A stretch of DNA of 62,768 nucleotides from Actinomycetes bacterium (GCA_021790675.1 JAJYGN010000011.1:1-62768); one strand, 5' to 3'; shown: positions 16,228-25,331, counted from the stretch's first letter. Made by a program: numbers and translations. Notes: a model not told the origin generated them from the letters alone.

Positions 16228-17784
16228 TCACGCGTGCTCGGGCACCAGCGACGACGTCGGCGCGGCGAGCGCGGCCGCAACGGCCGCCACCATGAGCAGC
16301 AGCGACGAGATCCCCAGGGCCAGGTCGAGACCGTGGGCGAAGGCGCCATAGGCGGCCTTGACCACCTGGTCGATGATGGTCTTGACTGCCGCACTCGAGT
16401 TCGCGCCGTAGGCGCTCGCCTGGCTCGAGAGCGTCCCGGTCGTTAGGGCGGCGATGATCTGCGCGCGAAACGACGCCGGCACGCCGATCGCGATCAGGCG
16501 TTGCATCAGGGCGACGGTGAGCTGGCCGTTGACGATCGATCCGAGGATCGCCACCCCAGTCACCGCACCGAGCTCGCGAGCCGTGTTCACCATCGACGCC
16601 GCGACCCCCGATTCACTCTCTGGCAGCGCGCGCAGCCCGCCCGCGGTGACGGCCACGGCCACCACGCCAAAGCCCACCCCGGCGAGCCCCATCGCGCCGC
16701 CGAGCTCGGTCACGCCCACGTGGGGACTGATCACCTGGTCGGTGAGCCACACGCCGGCAGCCGCCACCACACAGCCCAGAGTCATGGGTAGTCGCGTCCC
16801 AACCCGACCCACCCAACGCCCCGCCACCAGCGAGGCGATGACCATTCCCGCGAGTAGCGGCAAGAAATCGAGGGCCAGCGTGTAGGCCGAGGCGTTGGCG
16901 ATCACCTCGAGATAGAGCGCGACGAAGAAGAAGATGGAAAAGATCGAGAAGTAGCTGACGTAGGCGACGAAGAGCGTCGCGACGAAGTGTCGCCGGCGCA
17001 GGTGGGCGAAGTTGATCATCGGCGCACGTCGCGAGCGCTCAATCACGATGAAGGCCGCGCCGGCCAGGATCGCCACGGCGTAGAGGTCAATGACCAGGCT
17101 CGATCGGTACCCGTGGGTCTCGCCGGCGATCGTGGCGTAGGTGGCCGCGGCCAGCGCTAGCGAACCGCTGATGAAGCCGCCGACGTCCACCGCCGAGCGC
17201 TGCGCGTTCACGCTTTCGGGCAGGAGGATGAGCGCCGCGACGAAGGCCGCGGCGCCGAAGATCAGGTTGAACCAGAAGACCGCGCGCCAGGACCATATGC
17301 CCACCAGCACGCCACCCAGCACGGGACCCAGCGCTAGGGCCAATCCTGACACCGCGGCCCACGCCCCGAGGGCGCGCGCCCGGGGACGCTCCTCGCGGTA
17401 GAGGTGACGGATCATCGAGAGGGTCCCCGGTTCGGATCCAGCCGCGCCGACGCCCATGATCGCCCGGCCCACGACCAGCGTCGACGACGACGTCGCGAGT
17501 GCGCTGACCAACGAACCGGCCGCGAAAATCGTCACGCCGATCAGGATCATGCGCTTACGCCCGAAGTTGTCGCCGAGTGATCCGCACACCAGCATCAGAC
17601 TCGCGAAGGTCAGCGCGTACGCACCTACTACCCACTGCAGTTCACTGATGCCCGAATGCAACTCGGACTGGATGTTGGTCAAGATCGCGCTGACGACCGT
17701 GTTGTCGAGGAACGTGATGAAGAGGATTGCGAGGAGCGCCGTCACGCCCGGACCCGGACCGGCCCGCCGCGACTCTTCGCTCAC
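16228..17784 (-). CDS. MFS exporter, DHA2 (EmrB/QacA) family
   Basis: Proton-coupled drug/metabolite exporter, 518 residues and 14 predicted helices. Motifs: FLDNTVVSAILTNIQSEL in helix 1, the loop motif GSLGDNFGRKRMIL, and LALGPVLGGVLVGIWSWRAV (antiporter motif C region). I prefer the GTG at 17784 because a strong GAGGGAGGG ribosome-binding site stands 4 nt before it; an in-frame GTG at 17808 would add eight residues. It lies 55 bp downstream of the neocarzinostatin-like gene on the same strand. Confidence 0.9.
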   Translation of the reverse strand: MSEESRRAGPGPGVTALLAILFITFLDNTVVSAILTNIQSELHSGISELQWVVGAYALTFASLMLVCGSLGDNFGRKRMILIGVTIFAAGSLVSALATSSSTLVVGRAIMGVGAAGSEPGTLSMIRHLYREERPRARALGAWAAVSGLALALGPVLGGVLVGIWSWRAVFWFNLIFGAAAFVAALILLPESVNAQRSAVDVGGFISGSLALAAATYATIAGETHGYRSSLVIDLYAVAILAGAAFIVIERSRRAPMINFAHLRRRHFVATLFVAYVSYFSIFSIFFFVALYLEVIANASAYTLALDFLPLLAGMVIASLVAGRWVGRVGTRLPMTLGCVVAAAGVWLTDQVISPHVGVTELGGAMGLAGVGFGVVAVAVTAGGLRALPESESGVAASMVNTARELGAVTGVAILGSIVNGQLTVALMQRLIAIGVPASFRAQIIAALTTGTLSSQASAYGANSSAAVKTIIDQVVKAAYGAFAHGLDLALGISSLLLMVAAVAAALAAPTSSLVPEHA

Positions 17785-17839
17785 CGACCCTCCCTCATTC
17801 GACGCCACCTGGCGCTCTCGTTACGTGATCGACGTGACC

Positions 17840-18280
17840 CTAGGACTTGGCCGGCGGCATCACGAAAGTGATGCGATAGACCGCCGAGTCACCGCCGCTC
17901 GCGTTACCCGCGCTGATCGCACAGCTCTTCAGATTCGTCTTCTTCGTGCCGCAGATCCCCGTTCCGATCTTCCCGCTGAGGATCTTGAACTTGGTCCAGC
18001 CAAAGGTTCCCTTGGCGCTCACGGTCACCGGCGTCGCTGTAGCGATATCGCAACCGGCCGCCCCGGTGGCCTTCACCAGGCACTCGGTCAGATAGACGGT
18101 GTCGTGGGGCTTGAACCCCAGTCCACGGACCTTCACCACCTCATGGTTCTTCACGCTGCCCGAAGGCGAGACGACCAGGTGCGCTCGCGCGGTGGCGGCC
18201 CCGGCGATCGGCGAACTGAGCAGAAGTGCCGAGCCGAGACTGAACGCCACAAGGAACGTCGCAGACCGCTTCACGTTCAT
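17840..18280 (-). CDS. Secreted neocarzinostatin-fold protein
   Basis: 146 residues with a signal peptide (basic start, hydrophobic 8-24, likely cut after AGA28). The mature part resembles the immunoglobulin-like neocarzinostatin family: LVVSPSGSVKNHEVVKVRGL, four cysteines at 67, 77, 110 and 120. The first pair has the nine-residue spacing of the Cys37-Cys47 disulfide of neocarzinostatin, followed by the conserved Asp (GCD). Family members include apoproteins of enediyne antibiotics, but many actinobacterial relatives have no known ligand and no enediyne genes are visible here. The start has a GGGAGG ribosome-binding site. Confidence 0.72.
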   Translation of the reverse strand: MNVKRSATFLVAFSLGSALLLSSPIAGAATARAHLVVSPSGSVKNHEVVKVRGLGFKPHDTVYLTECLVKATGAAGCDIATATPVTVSAKGTFGWTKFKILSGKIGTGICGTKKTNLKSCAISAGNASGGDSAVYRITFVMPPAKS

Positions 18281-18495
18281 GACAACCTCCCTGTCGGGTG
18301 CCTCACGTCACGTCGACCACAAGGGGCCGTAGCGGCATTCACCCTTATGCGCATGGTAGCGACGTGCGCGCTCTCACACCCGACAAGTCAGCACCCCGTC
18401 TCTCGCGCCCACCCCCACGCCCAGTGTCAGACTCGTTGGGTGGGAGGGCGCGATCGCGCTACGTCGAGCACACGGCACCGCACTCGCGCTAGCAC

Positions 18496-20001
18496 CTAGA
18501 ACTGGTCGAGAACCAGCTCACCGCTCAGACCCTCATCGAGGATCCGGGTCTCGGCGAACGTGGCCAAGCGCTCACGACGCGCCGGCGAGCGCAGCAGTGT
18601 CACGGTCACCACGAGGCCCGCACCCGCGAGCAGAGCCCCGACCACGAACGTGACGTGATAACCAGCGACCGACGACGCCGCCAGGCTCTGGCCGAGCGCC
18701 AGGTGCGCCGAGGTCGTGCTGGCAGCGAGGGTGCCGAGCACCGCGAGCGCCGTTGACGAAGCCAGCCACATCGAGACGTTCACGATGCCCGAGGCGAGAC
18801 CGGCGTCTTCGCGCGGCACATCGGCCATCGCGATGGTCAACAACGGAACCGCTGAGACGCTCATGCCCAGCCCCAGGAGGAGAAACGCCGGCAGCAACGC
18901 CGTGAGATAGGACGAGTGCACGCCCGAACGCGAGAGCAGGACCAGGCCCGCGGTCACGGCCGTCAGCCCCGGCACCAGCAGTCGCATCGCGCCGAATCGC
19001 ACGAGCAGTCGACTGGTCGCACCCAGGGACATCGCGGCCATGGACAGCGACATCGGCAGGAACGCAAGTCCGGTGGCGAGCGGTCCGAAGCCCAGGATCC
19101 GCTCGAGGTAGAGCGCGCCAAAGAAGAACACCGCGTACATCGCGGAGAAGGTGAGACCGCGCACCACGCTCGAGACGCTCAGGCTGCGCAGTCGAAAGAT
19201 CCGCAGCGGAACGATGGGCCGCGCGACGCGCGACTCGACGAGAAAGAAGAGGCTCGCGAGCACCACCGACGCGCCCAAGGTGCCCAGGGTGCGCGTAGAA
19301 ATCCACCCGTAGGCCGAGGCCTTCACGATGCCGTAGATGCCGATCAGCAGCGACGAGGTCAGCAGGACCGAGCCGGTCACGTCGAGGCCGTGGCCTACGC
19401 CCAGCCCTTCGTTCTCACGAATCAGAAACCATCCCAGGACCAAAGTGGCGAGACCGATCGGCACGTTGATCAAGAAGATCCAGTGCCAGTTCACGCTCTG
19501 GGTGAGAAAGCCGCCCACCAGGAGACCGAGTGACCCACCGCCCACTGCGACGAACATGTACGCACTCATAGCCTTGGCGCGTTCGGCCGCGCCCGTGAAT
19601 TCGGTGACGATGATCGCCACGATCACTGACGTCGAAACGGCGCCGCCGATGCCTTGCACGAAGCGCGCGGCGATCAGCGCCGCCTGGCTGGTGGCGAGGG
19701 CGCACAAGAAGGACGCCGCGCTAAAGAGGGCGACGCCGCCGAGGAAGACCTTCTTGCGACCGAGCAGGTCCCCCAGCCGACCGGCGAGCATCAGGACGCT
19801 GCCAAAGGCGATGAGGTAAGCGTCTACGACCCAGGTCAGTCCCGAGGCGGAGAAGTGCAGGTCGCGCTGGATCGAAGGCAGGGCAACGTTCACAATGGAG
19901 CCGTCGAGGGCGTTCATGAGCATCGCGAGGCAGACCACGATGAGCGCGATCCAGCGACGACGGTCTGAAATACCTGATTGAACGGTAGAAATAGGTGGCA
20001 T
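18496..20001 (-). CDS. MFS exporter, DHA2 (EmrB/QacA) family, MarR-controlled
   Basis: 501-residue, 14-helix drug/H+ antiporter: MLMNALDGSIVNVALPSIQR in helix 1, GRLGDLLGRKKVFLGG loop motif, GSLGLLVGGFLTQSVNWHW motif C. The ATG at 20001 has an upstream AGGA; the longer frame to 20193 overlaps the regulatory region and the marR gene and is rejected. It diverges from marR across a palindromic operator that occupies the -35/-10 spacer of its promoter. This is the classical arrangement for ligand-induced exporter expression. Confidence 0.92.
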   Translation of the reverse strand: MPPISTVQSGISDRRRWIALIVVCLAMLMNALDGSIVNVALPSIQRDLHFSASGLTWVVDAYLIAFGSVLMLAGRLGDLLGRKKVFLGGVALFSAASFLCALATSQAALIAARFVQGIGGAVSTSVIVAIIVTEFTGAAERAKAMSAYMFVAVGGGSLGLLVGGFLTQSVNWHWIFLINVPIGLATLVLGWFLIRENEGLGVGHGLDVTGSVLLTSSLLIGIYGIVKASAYGWISTRTLGTLGASVVLASLFFLVESRVARPIVPLRIFRLRSLSVSSVVRGLTFSAMYAVFFFGALYLERILGFGPLATGLAFLPMSLSMAAMSLGATSRLLVRFGAMRLLVPGLTAVTAGLVLLSRSGVHSSYLTALLPAFLLLGLGMSVSAVPLLTIAMADVPREDAGLASGIVNVSMWLASSTALAVLGTLAASTTSAHLALGQSLAASSVAGYHVTFVVGALLAGAGLVVTVTLLRSPARRERLATFAETRILDEGLSGELVLDQF

Positions 20002-20068
20002 AGTTGCGCAGTCCTTTCGGGGATGATGGCTGGCGCTTACACTCCGATCCAGGATCATCGGGTAGGCC

Positions 20069-20097
20069 GTATAATCATGATAGCATGAATATCTCAA
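20069..20097. promoter_or_regulatory. Overlapping divergent promoters and MarR operator
   Basis: A 22-bp imperfect palindrome (20071-20092, 18 of 22 positions symmetric, half-site like ATnnTCATG) covers both promoters. For the exporter on the minus strand: TTGAGA (20097-20092), 17-bp spacer, TTATAC (20074-20069). For marR on the plus strand: TATAAT (20070-20075), 9 nt before its ATG. The two -10 hexamers share base pairs, so one bound MarR dimer could block both. Operator identity is inferred from symmetry and position. Confidence 0.62.
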
Positions 20098-20573
20098 CTT
20101 CACTACCATTGGTTCCGATGGATGAAAATTCGTCCACTGGACCGATCCTCCTGCTGACCCAGCTCTCTCGGCTGGTGAGTCGGCGCTCGACACCCGAGCT
20201 GCTCGGCCAGACGCTCAAAGAGCTGGCGGCGCTGTCGTTTCTGCGCGACTACGACGAGACCAGCCAGCAAGCCCTCACCGACGGTCTGTGCATCGACGCG
20301 AACTACTGCGTGCTGCTACTCAACGACCTCGAGGCCAATGAGTTCGTCGAGCGACGCCGAGATCCCAGTGACCGGCGACGTCACCTGGTCTCAATGACCG
20401 AACTCGGTCGCCAGGCGCTGCACCAAGCTGAGGCGGCCCAGCAGAGCCTCGAAGATGAGATCCTCGGGGCGCTTAACGTGGACGAGCGCAATGAGCTCGC
20501 TCACCTGTTGCGCAAGGCCATCGACGGCGTGAACGCGCACACCGCTCACGCGAAGTCTGTCCACCACGCCTAG
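20085..20573 (+). CDS. MarR family transcriptional regulator
   Basis: 162 residues with the MarR winged-helix core: LDANYC-like recognition helix region (CIDANYCVLLLNDLEANEFV) and the wing RRRDPSDRRRHLVSMTELGR. It probably represses the divergent DHA2 exporter and itself until a small ligand binds. The start is the ATG at 20085, 9 nt from a TATAAT box, which implies a nearly leaderless message; an in-frame ATG at 20118 is an alternative. The operator palindrome overlaps the start codon. Confidence 0.88.
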   Translation: MNISTSLPLVPMDENSSTGPILLLTQLSRLVSRRSTPELLGQTLKELAALSFLRDYDETSQQALTDGLCIDANYCVLLLNDLEANEFVERRRDPSDRRRHLVSMTELGRQALHQAEAAQQSLEDEILGALNVDERNELAHLLRKAIDGVNAHTAHAKSVHHA

Positions 20574-20764
20574 AGGCGAGCCCTCCCCCAGTGCAGCGAC
20601 GCGACGCAGTTCCTGGACTCTCTCTTCGTCGCGCGGCCTTGCGACACGATGACTCGTGCGAGGACGTCACGACCGAGCGACCGTCAAACGGTTCGTTGCC
20701 CATCCGCAGATATCGCCACCGCGCTCGACTCGCGACACCGTCACCCGAAAAGACACGCCGTCAG

Positions 20765-21658
20765 CTACGCCAAGGCGTCTCGCGCCACGAGCGACTGAAT
20801 GAGATACTCACGTAGTTCGGAGCCGTGTTGCTCGTCCTCGAGGCCAAGGTCGATGATCGTCTTGAGGTACTCGAACTTGTCACCCGTATCGAAGTAGCGG
20901 GCGTTGGCGACCTCGTAGCCGAGCAGAAAATTACCGTGGTCAATCGAGCGCTGCATGGCGTCTTGAAGCGACAGTTGATCGCCGGGACCCAGTTCGGCGG
21001 CGCACTCGCTGAGGGGCCCCAAGATTGACGGTGTGAAGAGGTAGCTGCTGACACTCGCGAGATCTGACGGCGCGTTGGCACGTCCCGGCTTCTCGACGAT
21101 GGAATCAATCTTGACGATTCCCGGCTCGATCTCCTTGCCACCGATGTAGCCGTAGCGCGTGTAGTCGTCGTCGCGGTCCGCGCGAATGCATGACAAGACG
21201 CCCAATCCTGTGCGCTCGTGGAGGTCGACCATCTGACTGAAGCGCCCCGGAGTTGCGCGAATGAAGTCATCGCCGAAGGTGTAGATGAAGGGCTCGTCAC
21301 CAATGAGGTGCGCGGCGTTCAACAGGGGCGTCCCGTTGCCGTCGGGGCCCTTTTGACGCATGTAGGCGAAGTTCGCCAGGCGGGCGATGTTCTCGACCTC
21401 CTTGAGCATCTTCTCCTTCGAGCCTTCGAGAGCGGACACGAGCTCTTGACTCGGCTCAGCGAAGTGGTCCTCAATCGCCCGCTTGTGATAACCGGTGACG
21501 ATGACGATGTCTTCGATCCCCGCTTCGACCAGCTCTTCGACGATGTACTGGATGATCGGCTTGTCGAGGATCGGCAGCATTTCCTTGGGCATCGCCTTGG
21601 TCTGGGGGAGAAAACGCGTCCCGAGCCCCGCGGCGGCGATGACAGCTTTTCGTACCAC
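20765..21658 (-). CDS. galU: UTP-glucose-1-phosphate uridylyltransferase
   Basis: Makes UDP-glucose for cell-envelope glycans and, here, for trehalose synthesis by OtsA. 297 residues: nucleotide loop AAGLGTRFLPQTKAMPKEML, PILDKPIIQYIVEE, FIYTFGDDFIRA metal/substrate region and GYIGGKEIEPGIVKIDSIVE. The GTG at 21658 is preceded by AGGAG at suitable spacing. It stands alone, ending 191 bp from the marR stop; that spacer shows no gene. Confidence 0.96.
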   Translation of the reverse strand: MVRKAVIAAAGLGTRFLPQTKAMPKEMLPILDKPIIQYIVEELVEAGIEDIVIVTGYHKRAIEDHFAEPSQELVSALEGSKEKMLKEVENIARLANFAYMRQKGPDGNGTPLLNAAHLIGDEPFIYTFGDDFIRATPGRFSQMVDLHERTGLGVLSCIRADRDDDYTRYGYIGGKEIEPGIVKIDSIVEKPGRANAPSDLASVSSYLFTPSILGPLSECAAELGPGDQLSLQDAMQRSIDHGNFLLGYEVANARYFDTGDKFEYLKTIIDLGLEDEQHGSELREYLIQSLVARDALA

Positions 21659-21868
21659 TTACAACTCCTGCTCGTGTGAACGCGCTGATCGGAGAGAACT
21701 CAGTGAGCCCAGTCGAGACGTGTCGTAGGCCACCTCTCCACCTTATGGCGCGCGCGACCAGGGGCACCACTGCTTCTGCGACCGTCATCGAGTAAACACC
21801 ACGTGAGGTGCGGCTAGGTGGAGTGCACGCAGTTTCAACGGCGGACGATAAGGACGGATTCCAGGAGT

Positions 21869-21941
21869 GGGCGCTACAGGACTCGAACCTGTGACCTCAG
21901 CCGTGTGAAGGCTGCGCTCTAACCAACTGAGCTAAGCGCCC
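21869..21941 (-). tRNA. tRNA-Val (CAC anticodon)
   Basis: 73-nt cloverleaf on the minus strand: acceptor GGGCGCT/AGCGCCC, D arm GCTC/GAGC, anticodon stem CAGCC/GGCTG around loop TTCACAC (anticodon CAC, reading GUG), T arm ACAGG-TTCGAGT-CCTGT. The 3' CCA is not encoded. Confidence 0.97.
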
Positions 21942-21991
21942 GAGGGCCAAAGCCTAGCGGCTCGGGACCCAGTGGAATTGACGTCAGGCTG

Positions 21992-21997
21992 TAGCCT
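21992..21997 (+). promoter_or_regulatory. -10-like TAGCCT for leaderless gene at 22004
   Basis: TAGCCT stands exactly 6 nt before the GTG at 22004, with no ribosome-binding site; consistent with a leaderless message. Confidence 0.45.
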
Positions 21998-22003
21998 TCA
22001 CCT

Positions 22004-22657
22004 GTGCCAGATCAGAGTTCGTCACCGTCGCCCCGCCGGTACCCGCGCCGTCCCCGCGTCTCCAAGGTCCCACGTGAAGTCGTCCTGGGACTCGACCTCA
22101 TCGAGCGGCGCGCCAGCTACGTCGGCGGGGCGCTCGCGCTGATCCTCGCCGCCATCATCAGCCCGCACCTGTTCAAGAACACCTGGGTGACCGACACCGC
22201 CAAGCCCTCGGCCCGAAACACGTGCGCATCCGGTTACCACTTGGTGAACAAGGTATGTTCGTACACGCACCTCACACACCCCTCGGACTGGATCATTCAG
22301 TTCCTTGAGATCTTCATCCTCGGTGTCGGCCTCTTCATATTCGCGAAAATCAAGAAGCGCGCGGGTGTCGCGGTTCTCAGCCTGCTGCTCGGCCTCGCCC
22401 TTGGCGTGGTTGGCCTTCCGTTCCTCTTCCTCGGTGGCTGGCTCGTCATTCGCGCATTGCGACTTCAAAAGTACGGTGACGCCACGTTCGTGGGCAGCTC
22501 GAAGGCAGCTCGCGAGGCCGCCGACCAGCGCCGGGCCGAGAAGCGCTCCGGCGTTCCTCGGGCCAGGAAGAGCGATATCAGCACACCAAGCACAGTTCCT
22601 GCTCCCCCGGCGCCGTCCAAGCGCTACACCCCCAAGCAACGTCCTCGCCGCCGATAG
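22004..22657 (+). CDS. Unknown membrane protein with basic tails
   Basis: 217 residues, not recognised. Basic N-terminus (1-35), a hydrophobic segment at about 40-55, an external-looking loop with two Cys (NTCASGYHLVNKVCSYTH), two more membrane segments (about 98-113 and 120-150), then a long Arg/Lys/Pro-rich tail ending KQRPRRR. The polarity suggests a membrane protein with both charged tails in the cytoplasm. It is 3 bp upstream of plsC and likely co-transcribed with it, so a role near phospholipid synthesis is possible but unproven. Confidence 0.75.
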   Translation: MPDQSSSPSPRRYPRRPRVSKVPREVVLGLDLIERRASYVGGALALILAAIISPHLFKNTWVTDTAKPSARNTCASGYHLVNKVCSYTHLTHPSDWIIQFLEIFILGVGLFIFAKIKKRAGVAVLSLLLGLALGVVGLPFLFLGGWLVIRALRLQKYGDATFVGSSKAAREAADQRRAEKRSGVPRARKSDISTPSTVPAPPAPSKRYTPKQRPRRR

Positions 22658-22660
22658 GAC

Positions 22661-23398
22661 ATGACGAAGCTCGGGCTTGACTACTCCACCACGTGGGGAC
22701 GGGGCTACGCGGCGCGCTTCGTGCGCAACGCGATCCACGGCCTCTACGTGCGCCCCTACATTCGCTTCGTGGCGAGCCTCGAAGTGCGCGGCCTTGAACA
22801 CCTCGACGCCCCCCGCCCGCTCATCTTCGTCGCCAACCACACGTCGAATCTCGACACGCCGTTGATTCTCTCCGCGCTGCCCGTGGCGCTGCGCCGGCGC
22901 ACCGTCGTGGCCGCCGCGATGGACAACTTCTTCATGAACGCAAAGACCGCCTTTAAGACAGTCTTGGTCTTCAATGCGATCCCCATCGATCGCCACAAGG
23001 TCAATCGGCGCAGCGCGCAGCTCGCGCTCGAACTCGTTGAAGACCACTGGAATCTCATCATCTACCCCGAGGGCGGGCGCACCCCCGACGGCCAACTCCA
23101 GGAATTCAAGGGTGGAGCGGCCTACCTGGCCGAGCGAGCCCACGCGACGGTCATCCCGACCTACCTCCATGAGGCCGGCTGGCTCCAGGGTCCCAAGTAC
23201 GCCAAGGCCCCCAAGTTCGTCAATGCTCCCCGCCGGTGGCGCCACCACGTCGTCGTCGCCTTCGGCCCGCCACTACGCGCCGAGTCGGACGAGAACATCC
23301 GACGATTCGGTGCACGCATCGAGGACGCCGTGGTTCACCTGGGCCGTGAGGTGAGTGGCGACCCGACGCTATCGATCAACCGACCCGACGAGCCATAA
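22661..23398 (+). CDS. plsC: 1-acyl-sn-glycerol-3-phosphate acyltransferase (PlsC family)
   Basis: Acylates lysophosphatidate to phosphatidate or a related lysolipid. 245 residues with the acyltransferase motif NHTSNLDTPLIL (H-x4-D), motif II FNAIPIDRHKV and motif III YPEGGRTPDGQLQEFKGGAA. The substrate among glycerolipids is not decided by sequence. The last 23 bp overlap the end of gatD on the opposite strand. Confidence 0.9.
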   Translation: MTKLGLDYSTTWGRGYAARFVRNAIHGLYVRPYIRFVASLEVRGLEHLDAPRPLIFVANHTSNLDTPLILSALPVALRRRTVVAAAMDNFFMNAKTAFKTVLVFNAIPIDRHKVNRRSAQLALELVEDHWNLIIYPEGGRTPDGQLQEFKGGAAYLAERAHATVIPTYLHEAGWLQGPKYAKAPKFVNAPRRWRHHVVVAFGPPLRAESDENIRRFGARIEDAVVHLGREVSGDPTLSINRPDEP

Positions 23399-24065
23399 CG
23401 CTCCCGAGACGTTCCTCGTAGAGAACATCAGCGACGCTGGCGAGCGGTTCGAGCTCTTCGCCCACCGCTTCGCTCAGGATTTCATCGGCCAGCCAGGGGT
23501 TGAGGGCAAGGACCGGGCCGTGCGCGTAGGTCGCCCACAGACGCGGCGCCCGGAAGCCGTCATTCACCCCGTCGTTGCCCTGGCCGCGCTGGACTGCGCC
23601 GAGGGGGGCGACCCCGCGCGCGAGTTTCGTGCGTCCGCCGTGGTTCTCAAAGCCCACCATCGTTCGCCCGCTCACGTCGACGGCTATGTCACCCACGCTG
23701 CGACGACTCCCGCGCACCGTCGTGGCCTCCACGAGGCCCAGCCCGTCATAGGCGTCGTCGCCCGCGACGGCGAACCTCACACCGAGGATCTGTAGGCCGG
23801 CACAGACGGCGAGAACGGCGGCGCCATCGGCAACCCTCGAAGCCAGGGAACCCGCGGCCAGCAGGTCGCACGCCTGGCGCTGCGGCCCGTCCTCGCCGCC
23901 ACCCAAGAGGTAGATGTCGGCCGCCACGAGCGGGTCAGCCATCGAGACGGTGATCGAGCGCACGTCGATGCCGCGCCGACGCGCCCGCTCGGCGAGAACC
24001 AGTGCGTTTCCCCCGTCGCCGTAGGTGCCGAGCAGTTCGGGATACAAGAGGGCGATCCTCAGCAC
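23376..24065 (-). CDS. gatD: Lipid II isoglutaminyl synthase, glutaminase subunit GatD
   Basis: Supplies ammonia to MurT for amidation of the D-glutamate of lipid II. 229 residues in the CobB/CobQ-like amidotransferase family: LLYPELLGTYGDGGNALVLA start, nucleophile Cys88 in AVCAGLQILG, and His in TYAHGPVLALNP. It overlaps murT by 7 bp, the normal fused-operon arrangement. The product changes peptidoglycan cross-linking and charge. Confidence 0.94.
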   Translation of the reverse strand: MLRIALLYPELLGTYGDGGNALVLAERARRRGIDVRSITVSMADPLVAADIYLLGGGEDGPQRQACDLLAAGSLASRVADGAAVLAVCAGLQILGVRFAVAGDDAYDGLGLVEATTVRGSRRSVGDIAVDVSGRTMVGFENHGGRTKLARGVAPLGAVQRGQGNDGVNDGFRAPRLWATYAHGPVLALNPWLADEILSEAVGEELEPLASVADVLYEERLGSVMARRVG

Positions 24066-25267
24066 GGGGTCGACTCCTCCATGACGTCGGCGAACGCGGT
24101 GTAGTTGGCGAGCAGGTAGAGCGTCTCGTCGATCACCTCAATCTCGCCGTCGTCGAGCCGCCACTCGACGCCGGCGTAATCGAGTCGGGTCGCGAGATCC
24201 AACTTGCGGTCGCCAAAGCAGCGCACGCGATGTCCGCGAAGTCGCTCGAAGGGCACGTCATAGAGCCACGACGGGTCACGTCCGTCGGCGATACGCGCGT
24301 TGATGGCGACCCAGACCTCACCGGGAGACGGGGGGATCACGTCGAGCAGCGCCGAGAATCCGGCGGGGTTCTTCGCGAGCAGAGTGCGCACCACCTGACC
24401 GCGATAGGAGCGTAGGGAGAAGCGGCCCGCGACCGAGGTGACCGTCGTCATGCGCGCCGCCGCCTCCTGCGCCGCGACGCCGACCTCGCGCAGAGCGGTG
24501 ATCGCCATCGCGGCGTTAGCACGGTTGAAGTCGCCCAGGAGGGACACGGTGAGTCCTACCGGCGCGCCGTCGACCACCAGTCCCTCGCCGTCGAGACGTG
24601 TCGTGGCGGCCACCGGGCGAGTGAATCCACACAGGCAGTGCCAGGTCGAGCCCTCGGGCGACAGGGGTCTCGTGCAGTGCGGACAGGACTGGGCGTCGCC
24701 CAACCAGGTCGTGGGCACGTCGCACCACCGCACCCGAGAGGCCGTCTCGGCCGCGAAGACGACGAGCGGGTCATTCACGTTAGCGACGATGAGCGTCGTC
24801 GTGCGCGACAGGGCAGCTCGCCACTTGTCAGCAAGCACCCGTACCTCGCTCGCCCGATCGAGCTGGTCGCGCGAGAGATTGAGCAGCACGACCACCCGCG
24901 GCGAGCAGCGTCGAATCACTTCGGGCAGCCAGGCCTCGTCCACTTCGAGGGCGACGCGTGTGGCGCGCGTCGTGGCGAGCGCCGCGACGTGGCCGGCCGG
25001 CATGTTGGCGCCAGTGGCGTTGGTCGCCACCTTGACGCCCCAGCCGGCGCAGATCAGCGCCGTCGTCGTCGTCTTGCCGTTGGTCCCTGAGACACAGATG
25101 ATCTCTCGGCGCCTCGACAGTTGCTCCAGCAGATCAGGGCAAACACGGAGCCCTACCCGTCCGCCGGCGACGGTGCCCGCACCGCGACCGGTCACACGTG
25201 AGAGCCAGTTGACACTTACTAGTGCCAACACGGCCACCCGGGCACGAGCGGAAAGCCGAAAGGTCAC
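24059..25267 (-). CDS. murT: Lipid II isoglutaminyl synthase, ligase subunit MurT
   Basis: 402-residue Mur-ligase-like ATPase that activates lipid II glutamate. N-terminal hydrophobic helix, P-loop SGTNGKTTTT at about 60-69, a zinc ribbon of the form CPHC...CLC near 195-220 (characteristic of MurT), and the C-terminal MurT domain containing LLAKNPAGFSALLDVI. The GTG start at 25267 has no ribosome-binding site but has TAGCGT 6 nt upstream, so a leaderless message is likely. Confidence 0.95.
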   Translation of the reverse strand: MTFRLSARARVAVLALVSVNWLSRVTGRGAGTVAGGRVGLRVCPDLLEQLSRRREIICVSGTNGKTTTTALICAGWGVKVATNATGANMPAGHVAALATTRATRVALEVDEAWLPEVIRRCSPRVVVLLNLSRDQLDRASEVRVLADKWRAALSRTTTLIVANVNDPLVVFAAETASRVRWCDVPTTWLGDAQSCPHCTRPLSPEGSTWHCLCGFTRPVAATTRLDGEGLVVDGAPVGLTVSLLGDFNRANAAMAITALREVGVAAQEAAARMTTVTSVAGRFSLRSYRGQVVRTLLAKNPAGFSALLDVIPPSPGEVWVAINARIADGRDPSWLYDVPFERLRGHRVRCFGDRKLDLATRLDYAGVEWRLDDGEIEVIDETLYLLANYTAFADVMEESTPC

Positions 25268-25273
25268 TCACTC

Positions 25274-25279
25274 ACGCTA
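25274..25279 (-). promoter_or_regulatory. -10-like TAGCGT for leaderless murT
   Basis: On the minus strand TAGCGT is followed by 6 nt and then the murT GTG. This puts the promoter downstream of the hairpins at 25297-25368. Confidence 0.5.
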
Positions 25280-25296
25280 ACCACCCCGGAAAACAC

Positions 25297-25331
25297 AAAA
25301 GGACCAACCAGGGGGGATGGTTGGTCCTTTT
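25297..25331. terminator. Strong bidirectional terminator-like hairpin with poly-G loop
   Basis: Perfect 14-bp inverted repeat (AAAAGGACCAACCA and its complement) around a loop of six G plus A. T4 follows in both directions, and on the minus strand a second T4 comes 3 nt later. It has the form of a Rho-independent terminator but lies between two divergent promoters (murT and lysR), where no message should end. Confidence 0.6.

Noticed and set aside
25297..25331. Attenuator in the murT leader
   Set aside because: The TAGCGT box 6 nt before the murT start lies downstream of the hairpin, so the hairpin would not be transcribed with murT if that promoter is right.
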